Origin: Cacajao melanocephalus
Lineage: Eukaryota > Chordata > Mammalia > Primates > Pitheciidae
Direction of reading: 5' to 3'
NCBI GenBank assembly: GCA_963573385.1
Contig: CAUYLG010065506.1
Location: forward strand, 1-64,000
DNA length: 64,000 bases
A model generated the notes under the pieces. The model had not been told where the DNA came from. It made no database searches and was given only the letters and a program-made list of their open reading frames with translations. The stretch's first letter is position 1; each line of letters opens with the position of its first letter. The translations under genes were made by a program, and so were the position numbers. Positions 38,282-51,520 of this stretch are shown here, one piece after another.

Positions 38282-38800
38282 ATTCACACTCCTTACCCTA
38301 GTTTACAAAATTCTGCCTGGTCCAGCTCCTGCCTGCTTCTGACATCATCACATCCCACTTCTCCAAACACAACACCTCCTTCCTTTGTTAGCCTTCTCTT
38401 TCTCCTGTTCTTTTTTTGTGCCACATATGCTCCCTTTTTAGGGCCTTTACACTGGCTGTTTCCCTTCTCAGTGTGCCCTGCCCTTTGAGTTTTCCATGGC
38501 CAGATTCTTCATGGCTTTCAAATCTCACTTAAAAATCATTTCCCTCAGAAATGTCTTCCCTGACCATCCCATGTAATTCAGCCTTGCAGTCACTATCAAT
38601 TATCTGGAAAGTGCTTGTCACTTGCCATTTCTTTCATTATTCATTTGTTTATTTCCTGCCACCTTTGCTAGATTACGGACTGCAAGGTCCATGAGAACAG
38701 GGGCCTTATTGCTCCTTCAATGCTATTTCCCTGGAAATTGGAACAGGCCTGTGGTAGACAGCTGAGAAATACAGAATCAATGAATGAGTGAATGAAACGC
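38282..38800 (+). mobile_element. L2 LINE 3' end, sense (continues 36830-37930)
   Basis: GCCTGGTCCAGCTCCTGCCT, AATGTCTTCCCTGACCATCC, CATGAGAACAGGGGCCTTAT and the terminal AATGAATGAGTGAATGAA are L2 3'-end landmarks. It resumes precisely after the Alu. Confidence 0.88.
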
Positions 38801-40279
38801 AAACTAGTCTGCTTTAGAGCTTAGCCATCATTAGTGTAAATAATTTTTGTATTGTTATTGATATAATTCTATTTGTTTTAAAGCATGAATATACTTTTTT
38901 CTTGAGAATGTTCATATTTTATGGGATGTTTTCTTGAACGCTCGGGAAAATTTTTTTGCATGTTGATTAAGCAAAATAGTAGAGTGACATTTAGTTGAGA
39001 AGTTTTCTGAGCCTTTACGTGCTTCACCCTAACTATATATAGGACACATTTGTTTTAGTGAAATGGTACCAATAGGCTTCATTCAATTTAAAGGTAAAGC
39101 AGTAGTTGAAAGCACAGGATTTTAAATGACTGTTTATTCCAGGTTCAGAATTTGGAAAATTATAGTCAAATATTTTCTGTTAGAGTGAGAATTAGAGATG
39201 CAAAACTGACTAATTTATAAGATAGACTTAAGGGAGAATTTCTTCATCTCTTATACTGAGTTTTCCTAGATCATTTATCAAGATGCCCAGAGCAAGTTAG
39301 CAAACATTTGGCAGCTATCACGATGATAGATGGTAATTCTGCCATGTGGATTGTAGTATTAGAATTCTCCAGTAAGAGATGTTCATTCAAAAATGCAATT
39401 ATATAAGCTGAGAAAACGTAGGAATGCAACATGTATCTTCATGAGAGGGAGCAGATTAGGATTAGAGCCAAAAAATAATTAAATTGCTGACATCTTTATC
39501 CTAATGAGCTTTTAAAAATTTCTTTTCACCACATGTGAAAATGAATCTTTTATTATGCTCTTCTAAGTTCTCTGTGTTTGATAGCGAGATTGAGAGTAAT
39601 ACAAATCGGCTTTTGGAAGATGTAGGAGAGGCTGTTATTTTACTTGTGTGTTACTCCTTAAGAAACTGTAATGTGAATCAAGGTGTTTTAGTGTAGTTAT
39701 TAAAGGCCTCCATTTGAGAATGAAATCTTTTTTCATTAAAATTGATCTCATCTTTATCTATGCCGGCCATCAAGACCAAATCTTTTGCAAAATTAACATT
39801 AGTGGACAAAACATGATGTTATATGGTCTTATGACTGGAATTGCAAACTACATTAAACACAGGAAATGTTTAACAAAATTAAAATCCTGCTATTTAGCAG
39901 ATGCCTCCAATGAATGTACTATGTGGACCAAATACTACATAGTGGTTAGAGACGGAAATAACAAAATAGTTCAACATGTCCATTCCCTTCCAGGACTGGA
40001 GAAGTTGTTTGAATAAACCATCTGTTCCCTTCACGTAGAATACTTCATTCCTTTATGAACTTCACCTCATCATATACTTTCTAAGATGTAGAGATCTTTC
40101 AGAAAATATGAGTAAATGAAACCTTTTCCAAACTTCCATAATGCTGTAATTACATGAAGTAGGGACCTGATGAATTAAATTCTAGAATTACATTCCTTAA
40201 GTAATGAAGTGCTAGCTTAGGCATCCTAGCTCTGGATATTTCTAATATTATTAATCTCAGGAGAAACTGATTTTTTAAA

Positions 40280-40690
40280 AAATTTATGATGTAGTATTTG
40301 ATACACATAACATGGTGTTGCTTAGTTTTGCTTGTTTATGAGTTTTAAAAAAGCAGTATCGTGGTGTTTTTAGTTTTTTGCAATTTATGATTTGTATTCA
40401 ATATAATTTCTAAAAATATATATCCATTTTGCATGCAGCAAAAATTTATTCATTTTACCTGCTGCATAATATTTCCTTAGTTGACTGTGTCACAATTTAA
40501 TGATTCATCCTCCTGTCAATCAGCTCTAGGGTTGTTGCCACTTTTTCTGCTGTCATGTACATTCTTGTATATGTGTCCTGGTTACCATTACAACATATGA
40601 TTAGGAATGAAATCATACAATCAAGACTTTTAAATATGCAATATTATAACGTACAGCATAATTATTTTCAAACCATAGGCTTTTCAGTCT
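40280..40690 (-). mobile_element. Probable L1M LINE 3' region, antisense
   Basis: GCTGCATAATATTTCCTTAG, CACAATTTAATGATTCATCC, TAGGGTTGTTGCCACTTTTT, ACATTCTTGTATATGTGTCC follow the antisense L1M 3' landmark order. Strongly diverged; borders rough. Confidence 0.6.
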
Positions 40691-42175
40691 TTAAACTTCA
40701 ATAGAGCCATTTTCTAAAGAGATCAAAATCCATCTGAGCCAAGTGGTATAGAATTGATCAAACACTTACTGGAATTTCATATTGAGTATTAATATTTGCA
40801 GCCCAAGAGAAATATACAAAGCCCATACAGAGTTCACAGTAAGTTCATAAAAAATTAATACGTTGATAATAGAACTAAGTGATGGATTCTTATCTATAAT
40901 CCATGATTATTTTGCCTGTGACTTAAACTGTTCAGGATGTTAAGCCTTTTCAATATGATTGGTTTTAAGTAAGATGTATCAGCTTACAGGAAATTCTGTT
41001 TTTCAAAACACCATGATATTATTTCCCAGCTGGAAATAATACTTGCATTTTAGTTACCTGCATATTAGTCTGCTCTGCATTCCTCTCTATATTCAACCTC
41101 CTGTGAGGCCCATTTTCGTAGCTACCTGGGCTGAATTCCTAATTTATAGCATTGATTTATGCCTATTAATGAAGAACATTTAGAGGTTGCTTTCAAAATG
41201 AACATGGGGAGTGCAAGGTGATGAAGGTATGGGGCTGACAGACTGTCCAGTCGGACTAATTAATTGATTTGCTTAGTTTTCTTTAGTAGAGATGAAGGAC
41301 TAATAAGTTTTGATGAGGCTTGAGGACAGCTAAGTCAGGAATATGAATTTTTTCCAAGGAAGCCCATAGAGTGTGATAGCATCTGGAGACTTGTCCCTAT
41401 GCCCACCCTATCCACACCAGGGCAGGTATCTAACTGCACGGGAGAGGAGGAAGGGGTGTTGCAATTTGTGTATAGCCACATCTTAACTTGTGGTAGGTGT
41501 GTCTATATAACACAACACATTAATAATTATTTGAGTATATTAAATTGTTAGCCAGATTTTGTCACTGAGTCCAGTTGAATAGTCTAGGTCAATGGAAATC
41601 TCTTGAGTGACTAGGTATTTTTTTAATTTCCTTGAATCATTTCTTAGAATCTTTCTTGTTTAATTTAATGAAAGGAAAACATTGAAAAAATATTTTTTTC
41701 TGTGTGCTTAATGATTCAAATACAAACATACATAACTTCTTAATTCATTGTTAGAAATGGTCATCTATAAACTTGAATTTTTGACTTTGTGTTACATACT
41801 TTTTAAGATTAAAAGCTGGCACTAGATATAATATACACACGGTTCTGAAATGTTTTGGGTATTTTAAAAATGAATAAGGCCTTTACAAAGGATTACAAAT
41901 GTATTAAGATACCTGTTTAACAAGTATATGGTGATTATATTATAAAAATAAGATATGAGAAATATTTTTATAGCTGGATATCACTGAGTTTAAGAACCTT
42001 CAGCACAGCCAATTTTTCAGAGGGATCATAAGTACTAGCTGGGAATTGCCAGCTAGTTACTGAAAACTGAGTCATTAAGGTGAAAAAACTCAAATGAAAT
42101 TTTAAAATGACCAGTTGTTAGTGTCTGCCAGAATCTGATTGGGCACCGCTAATGTCTTATGTTGAGCAAAAGCAC

Positions 42176-42281
42176 ATTCAAGTTTCAAGTTAAGGATAGT
42201 ATACAGGTGGGAGAGTCCTCACTGCATGCTATCCTTATAGTATACAGGTGGGAGAGTGAGTACTTCGCTTGAAACTTGAAT
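42176..42281. repeat. Nested inverted and direct repeat
   Basis: A perfect 14-base inverted pair (ATTCAAGTTTCAAG at 42176-42189, complement at 42268-42281) encloses a 9-base inverted pair (TAAGGATAG at 42191-42199, CTATCCTTA at 42229-42237) and a perfect 21-base direct repeat beginning ATAGTATACAGG (42196-42216 and 42237-42257). No transposon family or flanking duplication recognised. Confidence 0.92.
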
Positions 42282-42475
42282 TTATTAAAATAATTAGTCT
42301 TTAAGTTGCATCTCATAAAGCAACCCAAGCTGTTAATAAATGGGAGGACAAATGTAAAAATCTTCAGGAATCTAGCATTTGATATTGTTGATTGAATTGG
42401 TGTCTTTTTTCAAAGAATTGTTTAAAATACATTGTTTTGACATTGTTTTACGTTGTTTAGTAACAGTATTTGTGA

Positions 42476-42601
<126 letters not shown>

Positions 42602-44954
42602 TGATTTGTAGATTTTAAATGGTATGCCAATAGTAAACTCTCTTGTAAGACAGATTTCTCACTTGGATAATTCACCTGCCATGTATTAGAACTTAGAAAT
42701 ACTTGGTTAGGTAAGGTCGTTGGGTAGAGAAAAGAGAAAGGTGAGATAAGGGAATGGAGGGTTACTGTGAACGTGGAATATTATATATAGCCAAAACACA
42801 CTCACATGAGACATGGATACAGGGAAATGGCCGAGTAGTGTCCTGCAGCATTCACAGACTGGAACAGAGAGTACTGTGCAGAAAGTATTTAATGAATGAA
42901 TTTTCTTTAATTATTCTGTCTTATAAGCATAAGAATGATGTTTTGTTCCTATATTTGCTGTAGAATATAGCAAACTCTAGGTTTGTCTTAGCTATGTAGT
43001 TGTTATTGATAGAGCTAGGTTGTCAATTTGCTTGTAAAGGAAAGTTGTAGGTGGAGGTGGTTTGTGTAATTGTAAGTGCTTGTTTTAAGTGTCTTATTAC
43101 TCAAAAATGGTAACTTTTTGTTCTATATATTTGAAAGTATGGGCTTTTATAAGCAAATCTATGAAACCATAATTGGTCAAAAACATTAAGTAAAATGAAG
43201 TTAAAATAAATTGTATTTTCTGTTTGAAAAAAAAAGTTGTCTCCAAAATAAATGCTTAGTAAAGTGAATTCCATTTTTTCCCCAATGATTTTAGTTAGAA
43301 CTTAAAAAGTATGCTTCTAGGAGAAAAGACAAGATGAAATGCAATATATTAACTGTTGCTAAATGGCTTTTACTTTCATATAAAGAAATACTTACCTAAC
43401 ATTCATTATATGTATGAGATTAGGACACAGATTGGCTTCCTCCACCTGTTACATACCTTCATTGTGACTCTGGGGTCTCAGAGGGAAAAGGAATACTTAT
43501 AATCTGTCAGAAGCACAGAATTTCAAATGCTTACCTGTTTCTCAATATCATTGTTAGCATCTGAATAAATTGCCAACTACTTAAAATAATGAACTGTGTT
43601 TGCTGCAGGTAAGGGAAAAAGAAATACAATGAGCAAAACTTAGGTGGTACCTGAGACTGAGCACTGAGCTTAGGAGCGATGCTCTTGTGTTCATCCGGTA
43701 GAGAGGTTCCTCAGTGGCTAACTGTGGAGCTGCCAGACAGCTGACACAAATAGATATCCAGTTTCAAATCCCTTTCTATGCTATAGAGTGTAATGCAGTT
43801 GCAGATACTCCCATGCTAACATGTGGGACCTAGTCGGCTATCTTTCCATAGCAGGAGGTACACATCATTTTTTATAAGGTAGTGGTAATTTATTCCGTGC
43901 TTTCTAAGAAGACTATATAGTGACATTTAGAAATGTTAACGATCTAAATGCTAAGAGTTATCTTGCCTCTGTAACCTGAATGTTCAAAAGAATACCCAAA
44001 TGCCCACTTTGAACCTGAGTTGGGAGGAAGTCAGATAGTAAAAGAAGAACACTAAAAACTTCTACTCTGTTCTATATTGGCCCTGACTACCCATAATGGG
44101 ACCACCTCCTCACTGATGGTTAGGCACTTCCTTTATTTTCTTCCACTTTTAGGCTTTCTCATGGGCATAGAGCCCCTGGCCTTATTTCCTGAGAGATTGA
44201 ACATCCACCTCTTACGTCCCACTTTCTCCCTTTGCCCCCCTTGATGTGAGTGCGACCATTAGTGCCATCTGCATTGGTGGTCTGACTGAGTTGTGCTAGT
44301 GCTCACTATGATTACTGTACTTTTGGTTGGCTGGAGAACTAGACAAAGAGATGTAAGAGCCCAGGACCGTTGGAGGCATGGACATAAAATGCTGTCTTCC
44401 AGTGCATCTGTGCTAGATGGTAAGGGAGTGAGATCCTCTAAAGGGTGACTTGAATTGCACAAATGGTCCTTGGATTCAATTCTACGAAAAACTTCTGTTG
44501 ATGCTAGTAATATTCCAGCCTACAGATCCTCAGTTCCTGAGGGCAAAAGCATTGTGGAAGACTGAGCCTAAGACCTTGTTGGGTATGAATTAGAAGAAAG
44601 ACAAGACATTGCAGGATATTTAGTTGTCATAAATTAGTTGTCTGATGGAACCTGGACACAAATTCACAGGCTTGACTTTCTTTAAGATGAAGATATTTAT
44701 TAGACTTTGTATTACTCAATTTGAGGCTTTCCCCCTCTTTACTTTTTCTTGAATATATATAAGCAGCATCTAGCAAGAATTTGGCTGTATATGGTTGCTA
44801 CAAGGTCACTTAAAGTATTTTCAAGATGAAACTGGATACCATCTCCCAGTTTCCTGCAAGGGAAATTTCGTTTTTTCATGGGTATATCTACTAGGTTTCT
44901 CAGGGGAGTGTGCATCACCTCTCAGACTTGGAAATTCAAAAATAGAAATTTTAA

Positions 44955-45110
44955 AGATGGATAGGATCTTGATGATCAATTAATGTGCCCCATTAGCATT
45001 TCAGATGATGGAAAATGAGGCCAGGTTTAAGAACTAAGCTGCCCATGTTTACCAAGCTGACTAGGACATAGCTGGGGCTAGAGTTAAGTTTGCTGGCTTT
45101 CCATACACAT
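44955..45110 (-). mobile_element. Probable MIR SINE, antisense
   Basis: TTTCAGATGATGGAAAATGA, GGCCAGGTTTAAGAACTAAG and GACATAGCTGGGGCTAGAGT follow the antisense MIR core (TACAGATGAGGAAACTGAGGC type). Confidence 0.55.
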
Positions 45111-45537
45111 GCTTTGTGACACAGAGAGGAACCTAGTGAAGAGCAGTGAAGGAACAAGGTATCAGTGTATGGAGGTTGAGTTTGGTTGTACCCAAAAGTG
45201 ATCTGAGTGCTGCATGAACTTTCTCCCTTTGTTGTTTCCTTGGTCCTTTCCAGCATAGAACCTTCATTTCTTTTTGATGAGCTCATGTTTTAATTCTGCT
45301 TTATTTTTTACTTTGCGCATGAAGCTCTGATGCAGATAGATTTCAGCAGAGGTGATTAATGTCCCTATGCCAAGTACTCCCCATACTTGGTCCCTGGATA
45401 AGTTAAATGAGGGATAGACAGACACTATCAGGCTCATCTGCCATTGCCAAAAGCAAAAACAAACACCTACACCATATTTAGTTCTAAATAATAAAATGGA
45501 TGAATTGATATATACAGTTTTAGGCATGCTTAGAACT

Positions 45538-45667
45538 TTTTTTTTAATTGACACAGGGGTGGTTGTGGGGAGTCTCATTATTTTGCCCAGGCTAGACTTG
45601 AACTGATGATTCTCTCAACTCAGCTTCAGTAGCTGGGACTACAGGCATGAACCACTGTGCCTGGCAT
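45538..45667 (-). mobile_element. Alu monomer/fragment, antisense, with short target-site duplication
   Basis: T run, TTATTTTGCCCAGGCTAGAC, AGTAGCTGGGACTACAGGCA and TGAACCACTGTGCCTGGC. About 130 bases, so a free monomer or truncated Alu. TTAGAACT occurs at 45530-45537 and 45668-45675. Confidence 0.88.
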
Positions 45668-46559
45668 TTAGAACTCGTGATGGAAAATGGAATGGAAAAG
45701 TTTTTCTTCCATTTGAATTATACAAATACTGAGTATTTTTATATACTCTAGGTATAATAAAATACTTTTTAAAGGAAGACGCTCTATCAGATGACTAATT
45801 GCATTGATATAGCTCAAAACTTGCAGAAAAAACAATTGAACTTGCAATGAGGTGGAAGTTTTCAACATGTGAACATTTCAAATCTTTTGAAAAATATTAT
45901 CGTAACTTTATTCATAATACTTAATGACTTGGTTTGTATCATAGTTACATCTTAGTATAAAAAGAAATTTAATTAAATGATGGTATAATGTGCAAAAGTG
46001 CAAAAATTGTGTATGTTATTTATTTAAGTCTGCCAGTTATTTATTAATTCCTGTATTCAAGGAAGATGTTGACTTTTGCATTTGTGGCCAAATTTCCATT
46101 CCAGCATTCTTCAGATTTCAGCTCTCAGTGAATCTAACTAATTCTTTGAAGATTCTGGGACTACTAGTTTGATCATATGCTATAATAAAAATCCAGCTTA
46201 AAGGCGATAGTAGGAAAGCAACTGAACTTCCTAGAATTAATTTTCATAGTAATTTTTATAGTGCATGCCTGGAAAGCCATTCAGAAGTTGTACCAGATCA
46301 TTACTATTCTCTCTTATGCACTAGTTTATTTCTATGGTGGGAGAGAGGGCAAGAATGTTGACCTTTAGAAAATGTGGTCCGTAGTTCAGTGTTGGACATA
46401 CCATAGACTTCAATACATTTGTCAAATTTGAATTGGATAAGATGAAAATTTTTTACTCTTAAGGTGTTATTTAAAAGTAAGTTGATTTAAAATTTTTAGT
46501 TCTCCCTTTTGATAAAAATATTTGAAACTATTTTCATATATTGAATACATTATTTTTAT

Positions 46560-46900
46560 AAAATTAAATTGTGCTTATTTAAGAAACTTTGGAAATTACA
46601 AAAGAAAAAGGTGAAAAACAGTAGATAATGTCATACAAACACAAACACGTAAGACTATATAAACAATATTTCCTGCAATTTTCCTTTTAATGCATAGATT
46701 TTAAAAATGCTTGAAAATGTGAACTTTGTAATTTTGTATCCTTTTTCACTTAAATCAAGTACCTGCATTATCTCAGTGATAGTCATCTTTATCTTCATGC
46801 CTTACCACCAAAAAATAGCATTTATTGTTTCATACCAGTCGATTGAATAGATAAACCAGTTATTTTAACAACTGTAGTATTGATGCATAAGCTGGCTTGA
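46560..46900 (-). mobile_element. Possible old L1 3' region, antisense
   Basis: TATCCTTTTTCACTTAAATC, ATTATCTCAGTGATAGTCAT and AAAATAGCATTTATTGTTTC weakly follow antisense L1M 3' sequence. Low-confidence visual call. Confidence 0.35.
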
Positions 46901-48196
46901 TTATGTTCTTAATTAAAAAGCAACAATGGCTTAATAATGTTGAAAACAATGTAAGAATATAATAGGTTTTTTTTCTGATAAAATTACATTTTCAATGTTA
47001 CTAATTTAAGAGAAAATATTTGGGAATTCAGAAAGGTAAAGAGATGAACTGCTTTTTAGATTTTTTAAATGAAAAGTCAATTAGATCCCCCCCGCCTTAT
47101 TTTTTTGCCAAAAATAATATATGCTTTTGGGATACTGGAAATTTTTCTTCTATTATGTGATAAAAGTCAAAGATTTATTCAAAAAATTTTTTTCAAGGTT
47201 AAATATTTATGAGCAAATTATAAGTTGTAAAGTTTCCCTTAGAAATTTATGCATTCACAGTGTTGATCTCCAGGATAAGAATTGAACACATTATTTAGAC
47301 GTCAGTTTCTTGATGTTTTCAATAAGATAGTCTGGCAATTTCTTCTGTTTCTTAGCCTTTTTATAATACTTGGATATTGTCCATCTTATTGAAATGCAAA
47401 TTTATTGAAAGGATACTGGCATGTCCACTGAGATTTATAGTGTATCAGTTTTGGAAAAATCCCACCTCATTATATGAAACCGTACTGAAACAAGAGCATG
47501 GAATTTGCAAACTGTATAGCTTCAAGTAATTAGTAACTTGTTCAGGTCTGCCCCTTGGATTGTTCTGTTTTTGGAAGAAATCAGTGACTAAAGACTGTTG
47601 AATTTAGATATTCCACATTTAAAGAATGGCAATTTAAAATCTATTCTTCCTATAAAATTTAACATTTTAGATTCACTGAAGCTTGGAAAATTCCTCTGTT
47701 TGCCATTTAATAAATTATTTATTCTTTCATTTAAATGTTTTAAACAAAATTATGACTAAGTACAAAGCAACGTTAGACTTTTTAGTGATGTTAGTGAGGG
47801 TGTTCTTTATGGATAAGTTTAATTTTTATATTGAAATATGAAGATATTGAACAATGTGCTATGATTAAAATTGTCAAGCTATTTATATGTCACTGTATCT
47901 TTTGAAAAAAATGAGAAGCAATTGCTTATTTTGCATAACATTTGATAATTTTGATGCTATTATGAAGTATGTATACTACATTTTCGGGCCTGTTGTATGC
48001 ATATTCAATTGTATATGTGGGTTTATTTATGTATATATGTTTAAAATTACTTATGATTTTTAAAATTGGTGTGATAGAAATTACCTAGCATATGAACTTT
48101 AAAAAGGAGCATTATTTCTTCATCTAAAATTATTTGACACAAGCTGTTCTTTTAAAATATTAGAGCCGCAATTAAGCTGTTATTTGAGACAGTGGA

Positions 48197-48559
48197 TGAA
48201 TTAGAACATTCTTGCACTGCTGTAACTACCTAAGACTGGGTAATTTATAAAGAAAAGAGGTTTAATTGGGTGACGTTTCTGTGGATTGTACAGTACACAT
48301 GGCTGGGAAGGCCTCAGGGTACTTAATCATGGTGGAAGGTAAAGGGGAAGGGGCATGTCTTCTTGGCCAGAGCATGAGAGAGGGATGGGAGAGTTGCTAT
48401 ACACTTTTGAACAACCAAATAACTCACTAGCATGAGAACAGCACCAAAGCGGAAATTATTCCCCATGATTCAGTCTCCTCTCACCAGGCTCCACCTCCAA
48501 CTTTGGGGATTACAATTTGATATGAGATTTATGCAGGGACACAGACCCAAACCACATCA
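48197..48559 (-). mobile_element. MST-type MaLR LTR, antisense
   Basis: CTAAGACTGGGTAATTTATA, AAGAAAAGAGGTTTAATTGG, ATCATGGTGGAAGGTAAAGG, CACCTCCAACTTTGGGGATT and GATATGAGATTT, ending CCAAACCACATCA: the full antisense layout of an MST LTR. Solitary and noncoding. Confidence 0.9.
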
Positions 48560-48689
48560 GTATATTTTACAGTCAGCTAATAATCTTGGTTTCTGTGCAT
48601 TGAAACAATAGCCACACGTGATCAATCACATGCTCACTTATCTTATTCTGAGTTGAATTGTGTGCTTTCCAAAAGAAATTTGGATGCAC

Positions 48690-49110
48690 AGCCTCAATTG
48701 GTCAGGCCAGGCTTCCTAGAGGAGATGGGTCCACTTTCAAGAGGAGTAAGAGTCTGTGAGGCATAAGGGAGAGTGGGGTAGCTTGATGAGAAACTCAGCC
48801 TGGGGAATATGTAAGTATTCAGAAGATAACCAGGAAAGCAGCAGAAAAGCATGGTGGGAACACATTAGAACGTAATGAAAAATGGAACAAGTTAGAGTTG
48901 AGTTAGGTTGGGAAGAATCTTTAAAGCAAAGTCTACATGTAGTTTTGACTTGATTCAGTGGTGAGACACCCAGTGGGTGGCTTTTGAGCTAAAGAAATGT
49001 CCTGATGGAAAACATCTGAAGGATGGCCAGCAGGGTGTGAAGAGGCCAGTGACCAGACTCAATCCAGGAAAGAAGACCCCCTGTTACAGGCATGGCTGGC
49101 CCCAGGGTAC
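48690..49110 (-). mobile_element. Possible L2 remnant, antisense
   Basis: GGCCAGGCTTCCTAGAGGAG and later AAGATAACCAGGAAAGCAGC resemble the purine-rich antisense of the L2 3' region. Diverged; the call rests on few landmarks. Confidence 0.4.
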
Positions 49111-51019
49111 ACCTGTTTGGTAGCAGGAGCATGACCCTGATGATTTTGGCACATGAATTTGTGTTTCCCTGTGCTCTGTGGGAGGGCTACGCTGTATTCT
49201 TTTTAGATGTCCAATGTTTATGACTGTAGGCTACATTTGGCTACTGTGATTTACTTTATCTAGAGTAATGGTTAAAGGTGTAATAACATGAGTGGCCATG
49301 TGGGATCTTGTAAACTGTAGGTGTAAGGTTCACTTAACTAATCATGGCCTGATTTGAACAGAGAGAAGACAGCCTGAAAGAAAACTTGGCCTTGTTTGTG
49401 ATTCTGGTCCTGTTAGGTCACAGGTGGTTAGGGTTGAAGGAGTGTTCTAAACGTGTAGAATTTGAGAATTTCTGAATTTTTTTCCATCAGTTTATCATAA
49501 TTTCTCAGTTGATTATTTTATAGATATTAAGGAGGGATTGTCCTGTAATTACACAGTAATACGTCTTATTTTCCTACTAATGCCCATGAATACTTATCTG
49601 ACATGAATTATGAAGTTCTCTTAATTTGTGTAGGATGGGAACATGAATTAAACACATAAAGGTAAGAAAAGTACAAAAATGTTTTTTAAAAGTGCTTGTA
49701 ATTTTTTGGGAGGGAAGTCTCTGCCAGTTTGAATCTCTATATTATCAGAAGTCATTATTGATTATTCATGGATTATGACACCTATATAAAATACAGACTA
49801 ATGTCTAATGTCGTTCTATCCTGACTCAAAAGTAATTTGGAAGTTTTCAAGACTCCACAACTGAACAGCATCATTTGATAATGCATCTGTGGTATTATTT
49901 AGTCTGACCTCATATAATGTGTAGTGATTTTGGAGCTAACAAAAAAGACTATGAGAACCAGATTTTGGGAGAATGAGTGCCAAGCACATCTGTTTTTACT
50001 AAAAAACTTACTAAAAAATAGATTATCCGAGAAAAAAAGAACAAAACAAGCAAAGTGCCACAAAGTCATTTTCTAAACCACCTTTGATGTTCTTGTGGCT
50101 TACCTCCTCAACACTACTGAATGACTTTCAGGAGACACACATGAAAAGGGTCACTTTAATTGGTACAGGTGCTGACTCAGGCCTCTGTCACAGGTTTTTT
50201 CCATCTTGGAATCTATGCTTTTCAGGGTCTGTCATGCCAGTAAAGGTTGCTTGCAAGTTATGTCACTATTCTCTGCCTGCTGTTAGGCAGAGAGCTACTG
50301 TATACGGTTTGCTGTTGACATTTTCAAACCCAGCATAACAGTTTACTCAAAATTATGGTGAGGTATCAAAAAAAGGCAATTAAATGTCAATTTATCTTCA
50401 AAATTTTTTATAAGTTTCCATATATGTGACTTAAACGGAGTGAAGTGGATTAACGAGTGTATGTCTCAACCATGTACAATGATAATGGTTTGGCATTTGT
50501 ATGTTTCCATTTATTGCGGTTTTAGGTAATTGCACTCTTAGTGTGTTCCATCAATGAATTTTTAGTATGCAGTTCATTAAATAATAGAGAATTGTTCCGT
50601 GGGACATAGACTGTCTCGGAAACTTAGAATACTATTTCGAAGAAGCATTAGAAAGATAAAATAAATAAGACAGCTTGAATGTTTGAGAAGAAAATTCCTT
50701 GCATGTTATTCTTTTATTGCTTTAGAAACTTTGACAGTATTTTTGAGCATAGAGCAAATAAGTGTTAATTAGTTTGTAGTGTCTAGTTTCATGTAATATA
50801 TTAACACTGTGAGATAGAAATGTTCCATTATTGAGCACTGACTACATCCAATATAAAAGCATTGTTAAAATTTTTAAATGTTTATGTTCTTCGATATGCG
50901 TATATAAAGCAAAGATATTTTGAGCAATTGAGTGGTTTTGGAACTTTTGTGTATTGAATGATTGTGTTGATATAATAATATTGTGTGTTATTATTTATTC
51001 ATTTGCCTTTACCCATTAA

Positions 51020-51259
<240 letters not shown>

Positions 51260-51289
51260 TGAAAATGTTTATGATGGTCACTTGATTTA

Positions 51290-51352
51290 TTAGGTTGGTG
51301 CAAAAGTAACTGCAGCTTTGACATTGAAAGCAATTACTTCTGCACCAACTTA
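51290..51352. mobile_element. MADE1 (mariner-derived MITE), shortened, hairpin-forming
   Basis: Left end TTAGGTTGGTGCAAAAGTAA and right end AATTACTTCTGCACCAACTT are the MADE1 terminal inverted repeats, with TA flanking on the left. The intact element is about 80 bases (family knowledge); this copy is 63, lost from the centre. The arms pair almost throughout, with one internal 3-base bulge. MADE1 hairpins are the source of the primate miR-548 family, but I do not claim a processed miRNA here. Confidence 0.93.
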
Positions 51353-51461
51353 CTATAATATCATATGATGTGAGCCTTATACTAAAAGACTTATTTGATA
51401 CTTACAAAATTGTTATGTAATACAGAGTTAGCAAAATAATTATGTTATGAATGGTAGTATC

Positions 51462-51520
51462 TTTTAAATAGTTTTTTTTTAATAGAAAACTATTTTTAAA
51501 TAGTTTTTTAAATAGAAAAT
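51462..51520. repeat. AT-rich imperfect duplication with hairpin
   Basis: TTTTAAATAG recurs at 51462 and 51494, ATAGAAAA at 51482 and 51512. AAAACTATTT (51486-51495) and AAATAGTTTT (51498-51507) form a 10-base perfect inverted pair with a 2-base gap. Confidence 0.85.

Noticed and set aside
39714..40016. 100-codon frame in intron 7
   Set aside because: No domain recognised and no splice or promoter evidence; kept only as a note in the intron entry.
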